DNA of 64,000 nt from Vibrio coralliilyticus (GTDB lineage Bacteria; Pseudomonadota; Gammaproteobacteria; Enterobacterales; Vibrionaceae), in assembly GCF_024449095.1 (NCBI RefSeq), contig NZ_CP024627.1:1178001-1242000 (forward strand), read 5' to 3'. The notes beneath the pieces are model-generated. The model was not told the origin of the DNA and ran no database searches. It worked only from the letters and a program-made list of their open reading frames with translations. Made by a program: the position numbers and the translations under genes. Of the stretch, positions 9,601 through 17,551 are shown piece after piece; positions within the stretch are counted from its first letter, which is position 1, and every line of letters starts with the position of its first letter.

Positions 9601-11115
9601 AGTGCTATATCTCTGGGCATTGGCGGTACCCTAGATGGTGAAACTTACTATCATCCAATGATCAAGCAGGATGTGGGTGGTAAGTATATGCTGATCACGG
9701 ACCACACTATTCAAGGTCAAACGAAATGGCTATTGGTCACCGATGCACAAGGCAAACCTGCTCCTGGTGTTGAGGTAGAAACCTTCTTGTATAACAGTGA
9801 AAACGATGAAGTTTCATTCCCTAGATGGTTAGGTACCACAGATCACACAGGTAGAGTTGAGTTCGATGAGATAGATGCAGGGCCAAGCCGAGAAGTTTAT
9901 TTCCGAGCTTATGATGATGAAGGCGCTTCTCTGATGTCTACTTTGATGTCTCTTGATGAGCAGTTAACAGATGTACCAAGTCAAGTGTTTATTACACCAG
10001 GTCGTGATGTGAGTGAGGTGAATGTAACTTGGTTCACCGAATCTACGGTTGAAGATACAGTGGCTTTTTATGGTACGGATGGTTTGAACCAAACCGCTTC
10101 TGTTACTTCTTCTGAGATCTTACCGTTTTTCTACGGTGAGGAAGCGGGTGTTGTTCGTGTTCATCATGCTCTATTGAGCGGCTTGAAACCTGGTACTGAG
10201 TACCAATATCGAGTGGGTCATCAAGGGAAGTTGAGTGAAACTTATCGCTTTACTACCGATGATCAAGACGATGATGTGCGTATCATGTTGTACGGTGACA
10301 CGCAAACAACCGGTGATGGTAGTATTAACCATGGTGCTCCTCTGGTGACTGAGCTGTTTGATAAAATGGAGAGTCAACTTCCAGATACTGACCTTATCAT
10401 GCATGTTGGTGACTTTACTGAAGATATGAGTGACTACCAATTGGTGCGTCAATTCTTCGATGCAATTTCTGGTGAAGGTCGTCTGGCGTCTAAGCTATTC
10501 GTTCCGACTGTGGGTAATCATGAGGTTTATAACGAAGGACGCGAGAAATTCGAAGCCATCTTCAATACACCTCAGAACGGGCCTTTCGGATACCCTAACC
10601 AAAAGTCTATCTATAGTTTTGATTATGGCAACGCTCATATTGCTGTGTTGAATACCGAACTCTTTACTGATGAAGAGTGGATTGATATGACCGATTGGCT
10701 GGTAAATGATATGCAAGCTTCTGATAAGCCATGGAAACTAGTTATGCTGCACCGTCCACCATACAATGCGAATCCGAATTCGGGTAATGACATGGTGAAT
10801 CAGTACCTTCCGCAAGCAGCAGACACAGCAGGCGTTGACCTTGTGCTCTCGGGTCATGACCATATCTACTCTCGCAGTGTTGCGGTTGAAGGTGGTAAGC
10901 CAAACGCTGCAGGGGTGAACTATTTGATTGCAGGTTCTGCGTCAATGAAGTTCTATGATGCGGGTCAAGATGGCATAGTACCGATTGCAGATGTTTTGTA
11001 TGACGATGATGTTCATACTTTCACAACTTTGCATATTCAAGGCGAAGAGCTGACAATCGAGTCACGCAATATCAATGGTGTGCTAATTGACAGTAAAGTT
11101 CTGACCAACAATTGA
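6622..11115 (+). CDS. giant lipoprotein: phosphodiester glycosidase (NAGPA) + purple acid phosphatase-like
   Basis: A 1497-residue exported lipoprotein with lipobox LSGC (Cys21) followed by an acidic linker. Residues about 60-460 form a phosphodiester glycosidase (NAGPA/DUF2233) domain, with GAVNGDFFD near 143 and NLDGGGSTT at 413-421. In this family the domain removes a sugar linked through phosphate. Residues 460-640 look Ig-like. Residues 639-800 form a beta-sandwich resembling carbohydrate-binding modules (DDFESG ... LDNF). Two or three further beta domains follow, one cohesin-like. Residues 1120-1215 match the purple acid phosphatase N-terminal domain. Residues 1219-1480 form a metallophosphatase with GDTQ (D1226), GDFTED (from 1263), GNHE (N1299, H1300), H1377 and GHDH (H1412, H1414). 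The Tyr of the usual GDxxY motif is missing. Likely role: surface or periplasmic release of phosphate from a sugar-phosphodiester. It is monocistronic. Confidence 0.85.
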   Translation: MKIKFKYSSVAVMLMLALSGCDDSSDNDTVNGDNNFGVNIITPPDDIEEQFLPIDPPVVDGTTGAEPDSTEISDYNEYQINSDLKLTRGELNHTKGSSIMSMEFLTGNGLDLLPLERSTGQFTMESTTESANSELEKGINVIGAVNGDFFDIYDGWNLGIFTRDGVNYTGWDTNSEAAIVIKHDGQVDIVESSPYFELVWALNGGEFERVKGVHYFDKAEHISKIYTSETPDKGSISIYPGDSYRGTVDLSSMTGALVKPEVNGITVVANSDDSAQVQFAPLAGEITEIIQGDSSYVIPSGYALVAYDAGKTDLAIGDKFEAKFITEDSDWADVKHAIGAGNHAHLLVKEGELSDGAIDDPSDINSRTAFGIKADGSSFFLTVDKPVGSNGDGISLKKLGQIMLGYGAVKAVNLDGGGSTTMVAKMPGQKQNHVINVPADGSEREVANKLALTLDKDQATYPDDVAIYPKTMTILAGAEYESFMAIGYDGSTLAGNEVDKEFGISSIDIGRINIDSGAFKASDKAAEGYVGVNVGELQGFAQVEVVDSVDSLIFDLEEVTVDAGGEVTLLPTLIANDEQVTYTPDQLEYQLSSDEFGYIDPETGVFHAKDVQGAEVEATVKYQDQQASVLIKIGVPPEVVDDFESGVDTYVASGSRHLEVNIEPESENVFDGSSALKLSWITDPAQPGTFGAYVVDDLQRELSGYPQAFGVNVYIPEELAGKEWWVRGKLVDKNGSDVAIDYNNEGDSLPEKGWHFMQAPVPEGFTPPFKMSEPFRFLVLETANRIDSHVILDNFTTIYSSDTDLNGPSVTVTPADQETVDSQDVSIRLQLFDDSEVDFERTELILDGEDVSGSLQSNGIDAVWFDASGLSDGWHKVEYRAYDKNGNVSAGDTLFNVVTDQSRVYVESEHELIYPSGTFDFPVKVTKGEDLGTFVLELTYDATKSQLIVQAEDIVPTDVETDVGYWKGTFTGMDENSETLARVELMVNDYVQNSAISLGIGGTLDGETYYHPMIKQDVGGKYMLITDHTIQGQTKWLLVTDAQGKPAPGVEVETFLYNSENDEVSFPRWLGTTDHTGRVEFDEIDAGPSREVYFRAYDDEGASLMSTLMSLDEQLTDVPSQVFITPGRDVSEVNVTWFTESTVEDTVAFYGTDGLNQTASVTSSEILPFFYGEEAGVVRVHHALLSGLKPGTEYQYRVGHQGKLSETYRFTTDDQDDDVRIMLYGDTQTTGDGSINHGAPLVTELFDKMESQLPDTDLIMHVGDFTEDMSDYQLVRQFFDAISGEGRLASKLFVPTVGNHEVYNEGREKFEAIFNTPQNGPFGYPNQKSIYSFDYGNAHIAVLNTELFTDEEWIDMTDWLVNDMQASDKPWKLVMLHRPPYNANPNSGNDMVNQYLPQAADTAGVDLVLSGHDHIYSRSVAVEGGKPNAAGVNYLIAGSASMKFYDAGQDGIVPIADVLYDDDVHTFTTLHIQGEELTIESRNINGVLIDSKVLTNN

Positions 11116-11150
11116 ACTTGAATTCGATTATATTGAAGCTCTAAATGAAA

Positions 11151-11174
11151 ATAGAGACCCATTTGGGTCTCTAT
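11151..11174. terminator. hairpin between convergent lipoprotein and ohr genes
   Basis: Ten-base-pair perfect stem ATAGAGACCC / GGGTCTCTAT with an ATTT loop. T tracts on either side are weak (TTGTTAT on plus, TTTCATTT on minus). It is probably a shared, bidirectional terminator. Confidence 0.6.
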
Positions 11175-11269
11175 TGTTATGTCGCGGTGTCTCTTGAATA
11201 CGAGGTTTTTAGTCAGGGACATCTTTTGGAAGCTCATACCGAAGGTTTAATCTTCGGTTGCTATCTAAC

Positions 11270-11692
11270 TTAGATCGACTCACCATTTACACTGACCTGA
11301 ACATCCACATTACCACGGACCGCGTTTGAGTACGGACATACCTGATGGGCAACGCGTGTGAGCTCCAAAGCTTGTTCTTGTGGTAAGTCCACTTCTGCAG
11401 CTAGGCTTACAGTAAGTGCAAATCCACCATTGTCATTTGGACCAATTCCTACCTCTGCCGTGACAGGTGCTTGGCTAAGGGCCACTTTCGCTTCACGAGC
11501 AACATGCAAAATGGCATTAGAGAAACAGGCAGAATAACCTGCGGCAAAAAGTTGTTCTGGGTTAGTCGCTGCACCACTACCGCCCATTTCTTTCGGATAA
11601 GTCAGTTCTAGATCAAGTAAACCATCGTCTGTTTTAACTTGGCCGTTACGACCTGCCAGTGCTTTAGCGGAAGTTTTGTATAGAGTTGTCAT
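11270..11692 (-). CDS. ohr: organic hydroperoxide reductase Ohr
   Basis: A 140-residue thiol peroxidase of the Ohr/OsmC family that reduces organic and fatty-acid hydroperoxides. The peroxidatic Cys56 lies in AGYSACFSNA and the resolving Cys119 in HQVCPYSNAVRGN, with the typical opening TSAKALAGRNGQV. A good AGGAAAG ribosome-binding site precedes the ATG. It is divergent from the MarR-type gene ohrR, with an OhrR-type palindrome between them, so induction by organic peroxides is expected. Cytoplasmic. Confidence 0.96.
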   Translation of the reverse strand: MTTLYKTSAKALAGRNGQVKTDDGLLDLELTYPKEMGGSGAATNPEQLFAAGYSACFSNAILHVAREAKVALSQAPVTAEVGIGPNDNGGFALTVSLAAEVDLPQEQALELTRVAHQVCPYSNAVRGNVDVQVSVNGESI

Positions 11693-11720
11693 GTTATCTT
11701 TCCTTCTATTTGTGTTGTGT

Positions 11721-11733
11721 GCAATTTAATTGC
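11721..11733. promoter_or_regulatory. OhrR operator
   Basis: Perfect palindrome GCAATTTAATTGC, close to the known OhrR operator core ACAATT-N-AATTGT. A weaker TTG-N4-CAA element lies at 11774-11783. Both are in the ohr/ohrR intergenic region, 28 bases upstream of ohr. Confidence 0.7.
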
Positions 11734-11807
11734 TTGCAATATTAGATCGAAAGTTGTCTGGAATGCAACTATATTGTGCGCAACTTAAATGTTTCTGTGA
11801 GCGTCGA

Positions 11808-12266
11808 ATGAGAGAATGCCAAAACGTAGACAACATAACAGATGAAGAGAAGTTGCTTCTCGATAATCAGCTTTGCTTCCCACTTTACAGTGCTGCTAAT
11901 GCCGTCATCCGCGCGTATCGTCCTATGCTTGATAAGTTGGATCTCACCTACTCACAGTATTTAGTGATGATGCTGCTATGGGAGAAAGACGGTGCTAGCG
12001 TAAAGGACTTAGGTACAAGGCTGTACCTTGATTCAGGCACGTTGACACCATTACTGAAAAGGTTAGAAGCAAAAGGGTTTGTTATAAGGGGAAGAAGTCA
12101 GGACGATGAGAGAGTGAGAGTGCTTAACCTAACCAAATCAGGTCAAGCACTGAAAGAAACCGCCAAGTCAGTCCCTAACGCTATGCGCTGTAAAATCGAC
12201 CTTGAACTCGATGAACTGATTACGTTGAAACAGTTATGTGAAAAAGTGCTGAAGAACCTAGTTTAG
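11808..12266 (+). CDS. ohrR: MarR-family peroxide-sensing repressor OhrR
   Basis: A MarR-type winged-helix repressor of 152 residues from the chosen start. The sensing cysteine of the family is Cys23 in LDNQLCFPLYSA. The DNA-binding wing region reads YLDSGTLTPLLKRLEAKGFV ... DDERVRVLNLT. Oxidation of this Cys by organic peroxide releases the repressor from the ohr operator. The frame stays open upstream to a TTG at 11730, but that extension would run through the operator palindromes and exceed family length, so I prefer the ATG at 11808. The ribosome-binding site there is weak. Confidence 0.88.
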   Translation: MRECQNVDNITDEEKLLLDNQLCFPLYSAANAVIRAYRPMLDKLDLTYSQYLVMMLLWEKDGASVKDLGTRLYLDSGTLTPLLKRLEAKGFVIRGRSQDDERVRVLNLTKSGQALKETAKSVPNAMRCKIDLELDELITLKQLCEKVLKNLV

Positions 12267-12267
12267 G

Positions 12268-12954
12268 CTAAACACGATTGTCTCCGGTGCTAAACGCAAT
12301 CGTCTGGCTAATCTGAGTCAGGCTGCGTCCACTTTGTTGTTGCCATTCAGCGAAGGCTTTATTTGCTGCCTCTAAAGAACGTTTAGTGTCTTTACCACCT
12401 TCGATGATTTTGCAGTTTCTTAGATAAGCTTCAACGTCACCGGACAAAATAAAGGTATCGACGCCCATTTGGCGAAGACTATAAGGACCAGTATTTCCGC
12501 CAAGTCGATGACCTTTGTTCTTCAAAAAAAGCCATAATTCCGTGATGGTCTCGGTGGGCCACTCTGCGACCATTTGCCCGAAAGAACCATGCTCAAGTGA
12601 CGCTTCATGAATCATTTGCGCATTAGCATAAATGGATTTCACTTTGGCATGGTGGCGAATGATACGTTTATCCGCTGCTTTGTTATCCCATTGCTCTTCA
12701 GACAACATCAGTAACGGCTCAATTTTAAAACCGAAGAAAACTTCTTCAAAGTTAGGCCATTTATTACGAACTACACTCCATGAAATCCCGCTTTGGAATA
12801 CCTTCATACTGAATGCCGATAGCCAGCGATCGTTGGGTATAGCAGCGATCTCTTCTTTACTCAGCGGAGTAGAGAGTAGGGCTTCCAGTTGCTCTTCACC
12901 ACCTTTTCGTTGTGCCGCTCTCTGATAGATATGTTCAAATTTCTCAACAGTCAT
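12268..12954 (-). CDS. DNA-3-methyladenine glycosylase I (Tag)-like protein
   Basis: A 228-residue protein of the Tag (3-methyladenine DNA glycosylase I) superfamily, which excises alkylated adenine in base excision repair. The conserved block reads VFQSGISWSVVRNKWPNFEEVFFGF, and later KNKGHRLGGNTGPYSLRQMGVDTF. The N-terminal Cys and His zinc ligands of E. coli Tag are not visible, so this is a divergent subfamily and its activity is less certain. I chose the ATG at 12954 because AAAAAGGG lies upstream of it; a further in-frame ATG at 12981 has no such site. It is convergent with ohrR, with the two stops one base apart. Confidence 0.75.
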   Translation of the reverse strand: MTVEKFEHIYQRAAQRKGGEEQLEALLSTPLSKEEIAAIPNDRWLSAFSMKVFQSGISWSVVRNKWPNFEEVFFGFKIEPLLMLSEEQWDNKAADKRIIRHHAKVKSIYANAQMIHEASLEHGSFGQMVAEWPTETITELWLFLKNKGHRLGGNTGPYSLRQMGVDTFILSGDVEAYLRNCKIIEGGKDTKRSLEAANKAFAEWQQQSGRSLTQISQTIAFSTGDNRV

Positions 12955-13002
12955 ACACGTTGCCCTTTTTAAATTTTCCACATCATAACAGCCTGTTAGG
13001 CT

Positions 13003-13893
13003 TTATCTCAATTGACTATGCCGGCAGTTTTTGAGGATGAAATCAGCAAATGTTCGGTTCTTTAGCGACAGGTGTTTATTCTTGTAAAGCAAGTGTATGG
13101 GTTTTGGCTCTGGTGCATCCTGCTTGAGTATTTCGACCAGTCTGCCATTCGCTAGATCATCAGCGACTAATATAGCAGGTTGCAGCATCACACCTACACC
13201 GGATAGCGCAGCACTGCGCAATACTTCGCCATTGTTCGAGGCTAGTCGAGTCTGTCCGCGTAAGAACGCGCTCCTAGCCAGTTGTGTGGTTAGGTTGGCG
13301 CTGCATTCACTGTAACTGAAGCCAAGGCATTGATGCTGGTTAAGTTGAGAGATTGAATGGATGGGGTCGTGAGCACTAAGGTAGCTAGGTGCAGCACAGA
13401 AGATGAGTTGATAATCTCCGAGGTAACGTGCGACCAGAGTAGAGTTTTCAAGATTGCCGATCCGTACCATCATGTCTGCGTCAGTAAGGTGTGGGTCAAC
13501 GAGCTCGTTACTGAGCTCCATTTCGACGTTAATGTTGGGGTTCAATGAGAGAAAATCAGCAATGAGTGGTGCGATGACCTTGTTACCATAAGTGATTGGG
13601 CAATTGATTTTTACCGTTCCTTTCGGGCGGTTTTCCAACGTTTGGATTAGATTCTCAGCATTCGCGATGTCCTCAAGAATGCGCAGACATTCCTCGTAGT
13701 AGAGTTGACCTGACTCGGTCAATGTTTGTTTTCGAGTAGTTCGATGGATCAATTGCGTCGCCAGATTCCTCTCTAGGTGACTAATGTGTTTGCTGATCAT
13801 GGTCGGTGAAAGGCCAAAGTGATTCGCTGCCCTGCGAAAACTGCCATGTTCTACGATGTAGGCAAAGACTCTCATACTTGTGAATTTATCCAT
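13003..13893 (-). CDS. LysR family transcriptional regulator
   Basis: A 296-residue LysR-type regulator. The N-terminal helix-turn-helix (MDKFTSMRVFAYIVEHGSFRRAANHFGLS, then PTMISKHISHLE) is followed by a substrate-binding domain with the KGTVKINCPITYG opening typical of the CrgA/AaeR-like group. It diverges from the monooxygenase/Gfo-Idh operon at 14001-15265, which is its most likely target. No effector can be inferred. Confidence 0.88.
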   Translation of the reverse strand: MDKFTSMRVFAYIVEHGSFRRAANHFGLSPTMISKHISHLERNLATQLIHRTTRKQTLTESGQLYYEECLRILEDIANAENLIQTLENRPKGTVKINCPITYGNKVIAPLIADFLSLNPNINVEMELSNELVDPHLTDADMMVRIGNLENSTLVARYLGDYQLIFCAAPSYLSAHDPIHSISQLNQHQCLGFSYSECSANLTTQLARSAFLRGQTRLASNNGEVLRSAALSGVGVMLQPAILVADDLANGRLVEILKQDAPEPKPIHLLYKNKHLSLKNRTFADFILKNCRHSQLR

Positions 13894-14000
13894 TGAACAC
13901 TCAGGGTTTATAAATAATTAACTAAAGCTGAGTTTATCAATTGAATGGAGATAATTACATTATGGAGTCTGAATATGAGTCGAATTCTGAGAGTAAAGAA

Positions 14001-14291
14001 ATGATTTACGTCACGGCCGAATTAAAAATTAAACCTGAAGTGCAGCGCCATGAAGCTCGTATGGCAATCGAACAGTTTTGTAGGGATATGGAGAATGAGC
14101 TTGGCTGCTTGGAAGCTAAAGCCACGTATGATCTAGAGGATCCGAGCCGAGTGATTCTTTGGGAAAGGTATCAGGATCGCACAGCGATTGAAGCGCATTT
14201 TACTATGTGCCATACAAAGGCGTTTATCGAGATGGGTATGACGGATTTAGTGCAGGTGTTTGAGTCACGAAGTGGAGAGGTGGAACGATGA
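14001..14291 (+). CDS. antibiotic biosynthesis monooxygenase (ABM) domain protein
   Basis: A small dimeric alpha-beta barrel of the ABM superfamily: MIYVTAELKIKPEVQRHE, then ELGCLEAKATYDLEDPSRVILWERYQDRTAIEAHF and a conserved His in HTKAF. Members include quinol monooxygenases and heme-degrading enzymes, but many have no assigned reaction. The ATG at 14001 has GAGAG seven bases upstream and gives a 96-residue, family-sized protein. An ATG at 13962 with GGAG further away is the alternative start. It overlaps the next gene by four bases, so the two are translationally coupled. Confidence 0.75.
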   Translation: MIYVTAELKIKPEVQRHEARMAIEQFCRDMENELGCLEAKATYDLEDPSRVILWERYQDRTAIEAHFTMCHTKAFIEMGMTDLVQVFESRSGEVER

Positions 14292-15265
14292 AATGGGGCA
14301 TCCTCGGAACCAGTTTTATATCGGGCGTGATGGCGGAAGCGATCAATAATGATGAAGGCAGCGAGTTATATGCAGTAGCAGGGCGTAGCCAAGCACCTTT
14401 GGAGGATTTTGTTTCAAACTACAAGCCTGTTAAAACCTATTCAAACTACGATGAAGTGCTAAGTGATGACAAAGTCGATATCGTTTATATTGCACTTCCA
14501 AATCATGTTCATCACGAGTATGTCATTAAAGCGGCTCAAAAAAGTAAAGCGATACTTTGTGAGAAGTCGTTATCGGTGGATATGGAGAAAACTCAGCAAG
14601 CACTGGAAGTAGTGAAGCAGAGTGGAGTCTTTTTTGCGGAAGGTCTGATGTATCTCAATCATCCTTTAGTGAGCGCGGTTCTTGAAGAGCTAAATCAGGG
14701 CACCATAGGCGAAATTCGTTCAATTCAGGCATCGTATATTGCTGCTATCTCACAGTTTACTAATCCGGGCAGTAAAGGTGCTCTGTATAACTTAGGCTGC
14801 TATCCAATGTCTCTGCTGCACCTACTCCTTCAATCGCAATTTGGCGATCAGATCTTCGATAGTTACTCGATGCAGGCTTTGGGTCGTTTAGGGCAAGACG
14901 GTAATATTTGTGAATCTTCAGTGCTGATTCATTTTAGTGACAGCTTAACCGCTCAAATTCATACTGCTGAAGATCATGGTTTGAAGCACAGCTTCACCAT
15001 TTTGGGGAGCAAAGGGGCGATCTCGCTCGATTCAAACCCTTGGCTTGCGACACAGAGCAACCAATTCACTGTGGAAGTTTATGAAGCGTCACAACGACAA
15101 GTCGAAATAGAGGCAGATGGGGACGGGTTCTTCTACCAAGTGGCGAACATACGCAAAGCAATTGAAGGAGGTAAGAAGGGCTTGAGCAGACCAAGTGCTA
15201 CCCTTGATGATTCATACCAGATCATGAAGTTGCTCACCGATTGGGAAAAGGCAGCTTATCAATAA
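14288..15265 (+). CDS. Gfo/Idh/MocA family NAD(P)-dependent oxidoreductase
   Basis: A 325-residue oxidoreductase with an N-terminal Rossmann fold (KWGILGTSFISGVMAEAI) and a C-terminal alpha/beta substrate domain. The usual EKP motif after the second Rossmann half reads CEKSLSVD, with Ser in place of Pro. Substrates in the family are sugars, inositols or related polyols; none can be chosen here. It overlaps the ABM gene by ATGA, forming a two-gene operon divergent from a LysR regulator. Confidence 0.85.
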   Translation: MKWGILGTSFISGVMAEAINNDEGSELYAVAGRSQAPLEDFVSNYKPVKTYSNYDEVLSDDKVDIVYIALPNHVHHEYVIKAAQKSKAILCEKSLSVDMEKTQQALEVVKQSGVFFAEGLMYLNHPLVSAVLEELNQGTIGEIRSIQASYIAAISQFTNPGSKGALYNLGCYPMSLLHLLLQSQFGDQIFDSYSMQALGRLGQDGNICESSVLIHFSDSLTAQIHTAEDHGLKHSFTILGSKGAISLDSNPWLATQSNQFTVEVYEASQRQVEIEADGDGFFYQVANIRKAIEGGKKGLSRPSATLDDSYQIMKLLTDWEKAAYQ

Positions 15266-15427
15266 GCTCTGGCCTCTTGTCATAGTTAGTTAACCAGCTT
15301 GCCGAAGTTCTTCTGCGTCGAATTTACTGAAAATCTGCTATGTGAATATTTAGTTTTCACTTCCTTGGTCGAACTTTATTTATGTAGTCGATGTCCTATC
15401 TAGCAAACTTTTCAACTCCATACGTTT

Positions 15428-16627
15428 ATGTTCAATTTGAAACATGCTTTGCTCGTTATAACTGTGTTTGTGTCAGCTGAGGTGTTTGCTAACCCGTCTT
15501 TGACTTATCAGTTATCTGTCGATCCTGATGACGCTGATATTGTCATCGTCACTGTAGATACGAGTAATTTAGAGCAAGTAGAGATGATATCTGCTCGCAC
15601 TTTAACTACCATGGATCAGCCGTCGGTATCATGCGAATCTGGTTTGGGGCGGGTCACAGCTTTAGAGCAATTGAACCCTAAGGAATGCCAACAGGTTCAA
15701 TGGTCGTTGCGAATGGAGCACACACCTGAGCAAGGTATGGATACCTCACAACAAATTGATAGCAGGAGCATCAATGATGGTTGGTATTTCGTTAGTGAGT
15801 GGAATTCCCTGCCGCGTTTCAAAGGGAGTGAAGATATTCGCGTTTGTACTCCTGCTCATAGCTGTCAGTCGATGCCTGACTTATCTGAGCCACCATTGTT
15901 TGTTGTTTGGGGCATGGAAAGTACAGAACTAAACATCAATGACAAAAAAGTCACCGTTTTCAGCGATGCGCCTCAAGTGATGCAGCAGGTAGAACAATGG
16001 AAGCCAGTATTAAAAACGTCACTCAATTACTTGAATAGCGTATTCTCGAACTCACAGCGACACGATTGGCAAATGGCGTTTTTCAAAAAGGACAGCTCGT
16101 CAGGGAGTATAAGTGGAGCTGCTGGTGAAAATATGATCTTGATTAATGCCTGGCTAGAGAAAGGAAAACTCACCCCAGCTTCACTAAAGATGTTACTCAA
16201 GATTGCAGCGCATGAGTCAGTGCATGTTTTAGACTCAGCTAGCAGACCAACTTGGGCAGCGGAAAGTTTGGCTGAGTACTACGCGATAAAATCGCTGCAA
16301 GCTACGGATTATGCTGCTGAAGAACCGACTCGTTTCTGGGGTAGTTTTGCTAAAAAATTTCCTTTTTCTACAACAGGGCTGATTAAAGCAAACCGCCTCT
16401 ACAATGAACAAGGAGCAGGGCAATATTATCCGTTGTTTTACTTTAAAGGCTCTGCGTTTTGGTATGAATTGGATTCAGCTTTGAATGGGGTAGGCTCAAG
16501 TCTAGATAACTTGATGACTCAATTGAAATTTGAAACTGATGGAAGTTTATCTGCAGAATTTGTTAAGGCCGTGACTGAAAAAATAGGCGATAAGCGATGG
16601 CATGAGATCAGTTATCGTTATCTATGA
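15428..16627 (+). CDS. secreted peptidase-MA-like protein (HExxH)
   Basis: A 399-residue exported protein with a signal peptide at residues 1-21 (cleavage near VFA-N). Residues 22-190 form a poorly conserved beta-rich region with two Cys pairs. A gluzincin-like zinc site follows: H262-E-S-V-H266 in AAHESVHVLDS and W276-AAE279-SLAEYYA, the pattern of the peptidase MA-like superfamily. The short spacing to the third ligand fits that family rather than thermolysin. A periplasmic or secreted metallopeptidase is likely; the substrate is unknown. It stands alone, bounded by a hairpin at 16646-16674. Confidence 0.65.
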   Translation: MFNLKHALLVITVFVSAEVFANPSLTYQLSVDPDDADIVIVTVDTSNLEQVEMISARTLTTMDQPSVSCESGLGRVTALEQLNPKECQQVQWSLRMEHTPEQGMDTSQQIDSRSINDGWYFVSEWNSLPRFKGSEDIRVCTPAHSCQSMPDLSEPPLFVVWGMESTELNINDKKVTVFSDAPQVMQQVEQWKPVLKTSLNYLNSVFSNSQRHDWQMAFFKKDSSSGSISGAAGENMILINAWLEKGKLTPASLKMLLKIAAHESVHVLDSASRPTWAAESLAEYYAIKSLQATDYAAEEPTRFWGSFAKKFPFSTTGLIKANRLYNEQGAGQYYPLFYFKGSAFWYELDSALNGVGSSLDNLMTQLKFETDGSLSAEFVKAVTEKIGDKRWHEISYRYL

Positions 16628-16645
16628 ATCTGGTCGGTATATAAC

Positions 16646-16674
16646 TGCAAATGGGAGTTTTTCTCCCATTTGCA
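16646..16674. terminator. perfect hairpin between convergent genes
   Basis: Twelve-base-pair stem TGCAAATGGGAG / CTCCCATTTGCA around a TTTTT loop. There is no T tract on either side. Its position between two convergent genes suggests a bidirectional transcript end. Confidence 0.55.
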
Positions 16675-16689
16675 TCCGTAAGACAAGGA

Positions 16690-17421
16690 CTATTTTTTAA
16701 AGTAGTCCGACATAATTTGCTTGCTGTCGATTTTTTTCAGCCCCTCATCAACGATTGCTTTCCACTTTTTACCTGTTTCATCATTACCAAATGCAATGAA
16801 CAGTTCCTTCTCTTCAAGTAACTTTGAGTTCATTTGCAACTTGTCTTGTGCTGCTTGGAGGCTCTTGTCACTAGTCAGTAAGTAGTTAAGAACATTGCTA
16901 TCTATAACGGCGAGAGGGATGCGCTGCCCCGAGACTTTTTTCAGGTTTTGGTTATCACTGGTGACCGCTTCAGATTGAAGTGTACCGCTCGCAATCATGC
17001 TGTCGAGTTCCTCGGTGTTCACGTACCCACGCACCACCCCGATCTTAACGGATTTTAAGTCTTGTAAACTGCTCCATGAGATGGGATTGGCTTTATTCTC
17101 AACAAAACCTAAAGGACCGGTTCCTATGGGGTTAGAAAATATTAGGTCAGAGGCGTCGAAGTAGTATTCTGGGAAGTAGCCAGCATATTTTGCTTGATTC
17201 TTCGCGAGATGGACCGCTCTTTCCCAAGGGTAGAATTCGACGTTTAGCTCGTGCCCCATGGCTTCTACAGCGGCTTTTACAACAGCAACGGAGGCTCCTT
17301 GAGCGTCTAAGTTTCGCCCTGCATAGGGAGGCCACTCAAGAGATGTAAGAGTAAGAACATCGCCACGTACTGGCGATGTTAGCAAGATCAGGCTAAAAAA
17401 CATCAATGTCAGGTTGCGCAT
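16690..17421 (-). CDS. periplasmic solute-binding protein family 3, orphan
   Basis: A 243-residue protein with a signal peptide (MRNLTLMFFSLILLTSPVRG) and the family-3 substrate-binding fold: LTLTSLEWPPYAG opening, VEFYPWERAVHLAKN, and a second lobe with IGVVRGYVNTEE. The family binds amino acids and similar small polar solutes. No permease or ATPase gene is adjacent, so it may serve as a sensor or work with a distant transporter. It is related in layout to the protein at 23992-24762. Confidence 0.8.
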   Translation of the reverse strand: MRNLTLMFFSLILLTSPVRGDVLTLTSLEWPPYAGRNLDAQGASVAVVKAAVEAMGHELNVEFYPWERAVHLAKNQAKYAGYFPEYYFDASDLIFSNPIGTGPLGFVENKANPISWSSLQDLKSVKIGVVRGYVNTEELDSMIASGTLQSEAVTSDNQNLKKVSGQRIPLAVIDSNVLNYLLTSDKSLQAAQDKLQMNSKLLEEKELFIAFGNDETGKKWKAIVDEGLKKIDSKQIMSDYFKK

Positions 17422-17551
17422 TAGCTAATTCCTTGTTGTGGAGAGTGTTTTAACAGCATAGACAAGATTGGTGGGTAGGGATGTCGAAAATATTCAATCT
17501 TTTGTTTTTTGCTGGGGGTAGGCTACCAATATCAAACAAGGAGATAGACTT

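Noticed and set aside
16690..17421. ABC amino-acid transporter operon
   Set aside because: Only the binding protein is present; no permease or ATPase gene lies beside it, and the same holds for 23992-24762.
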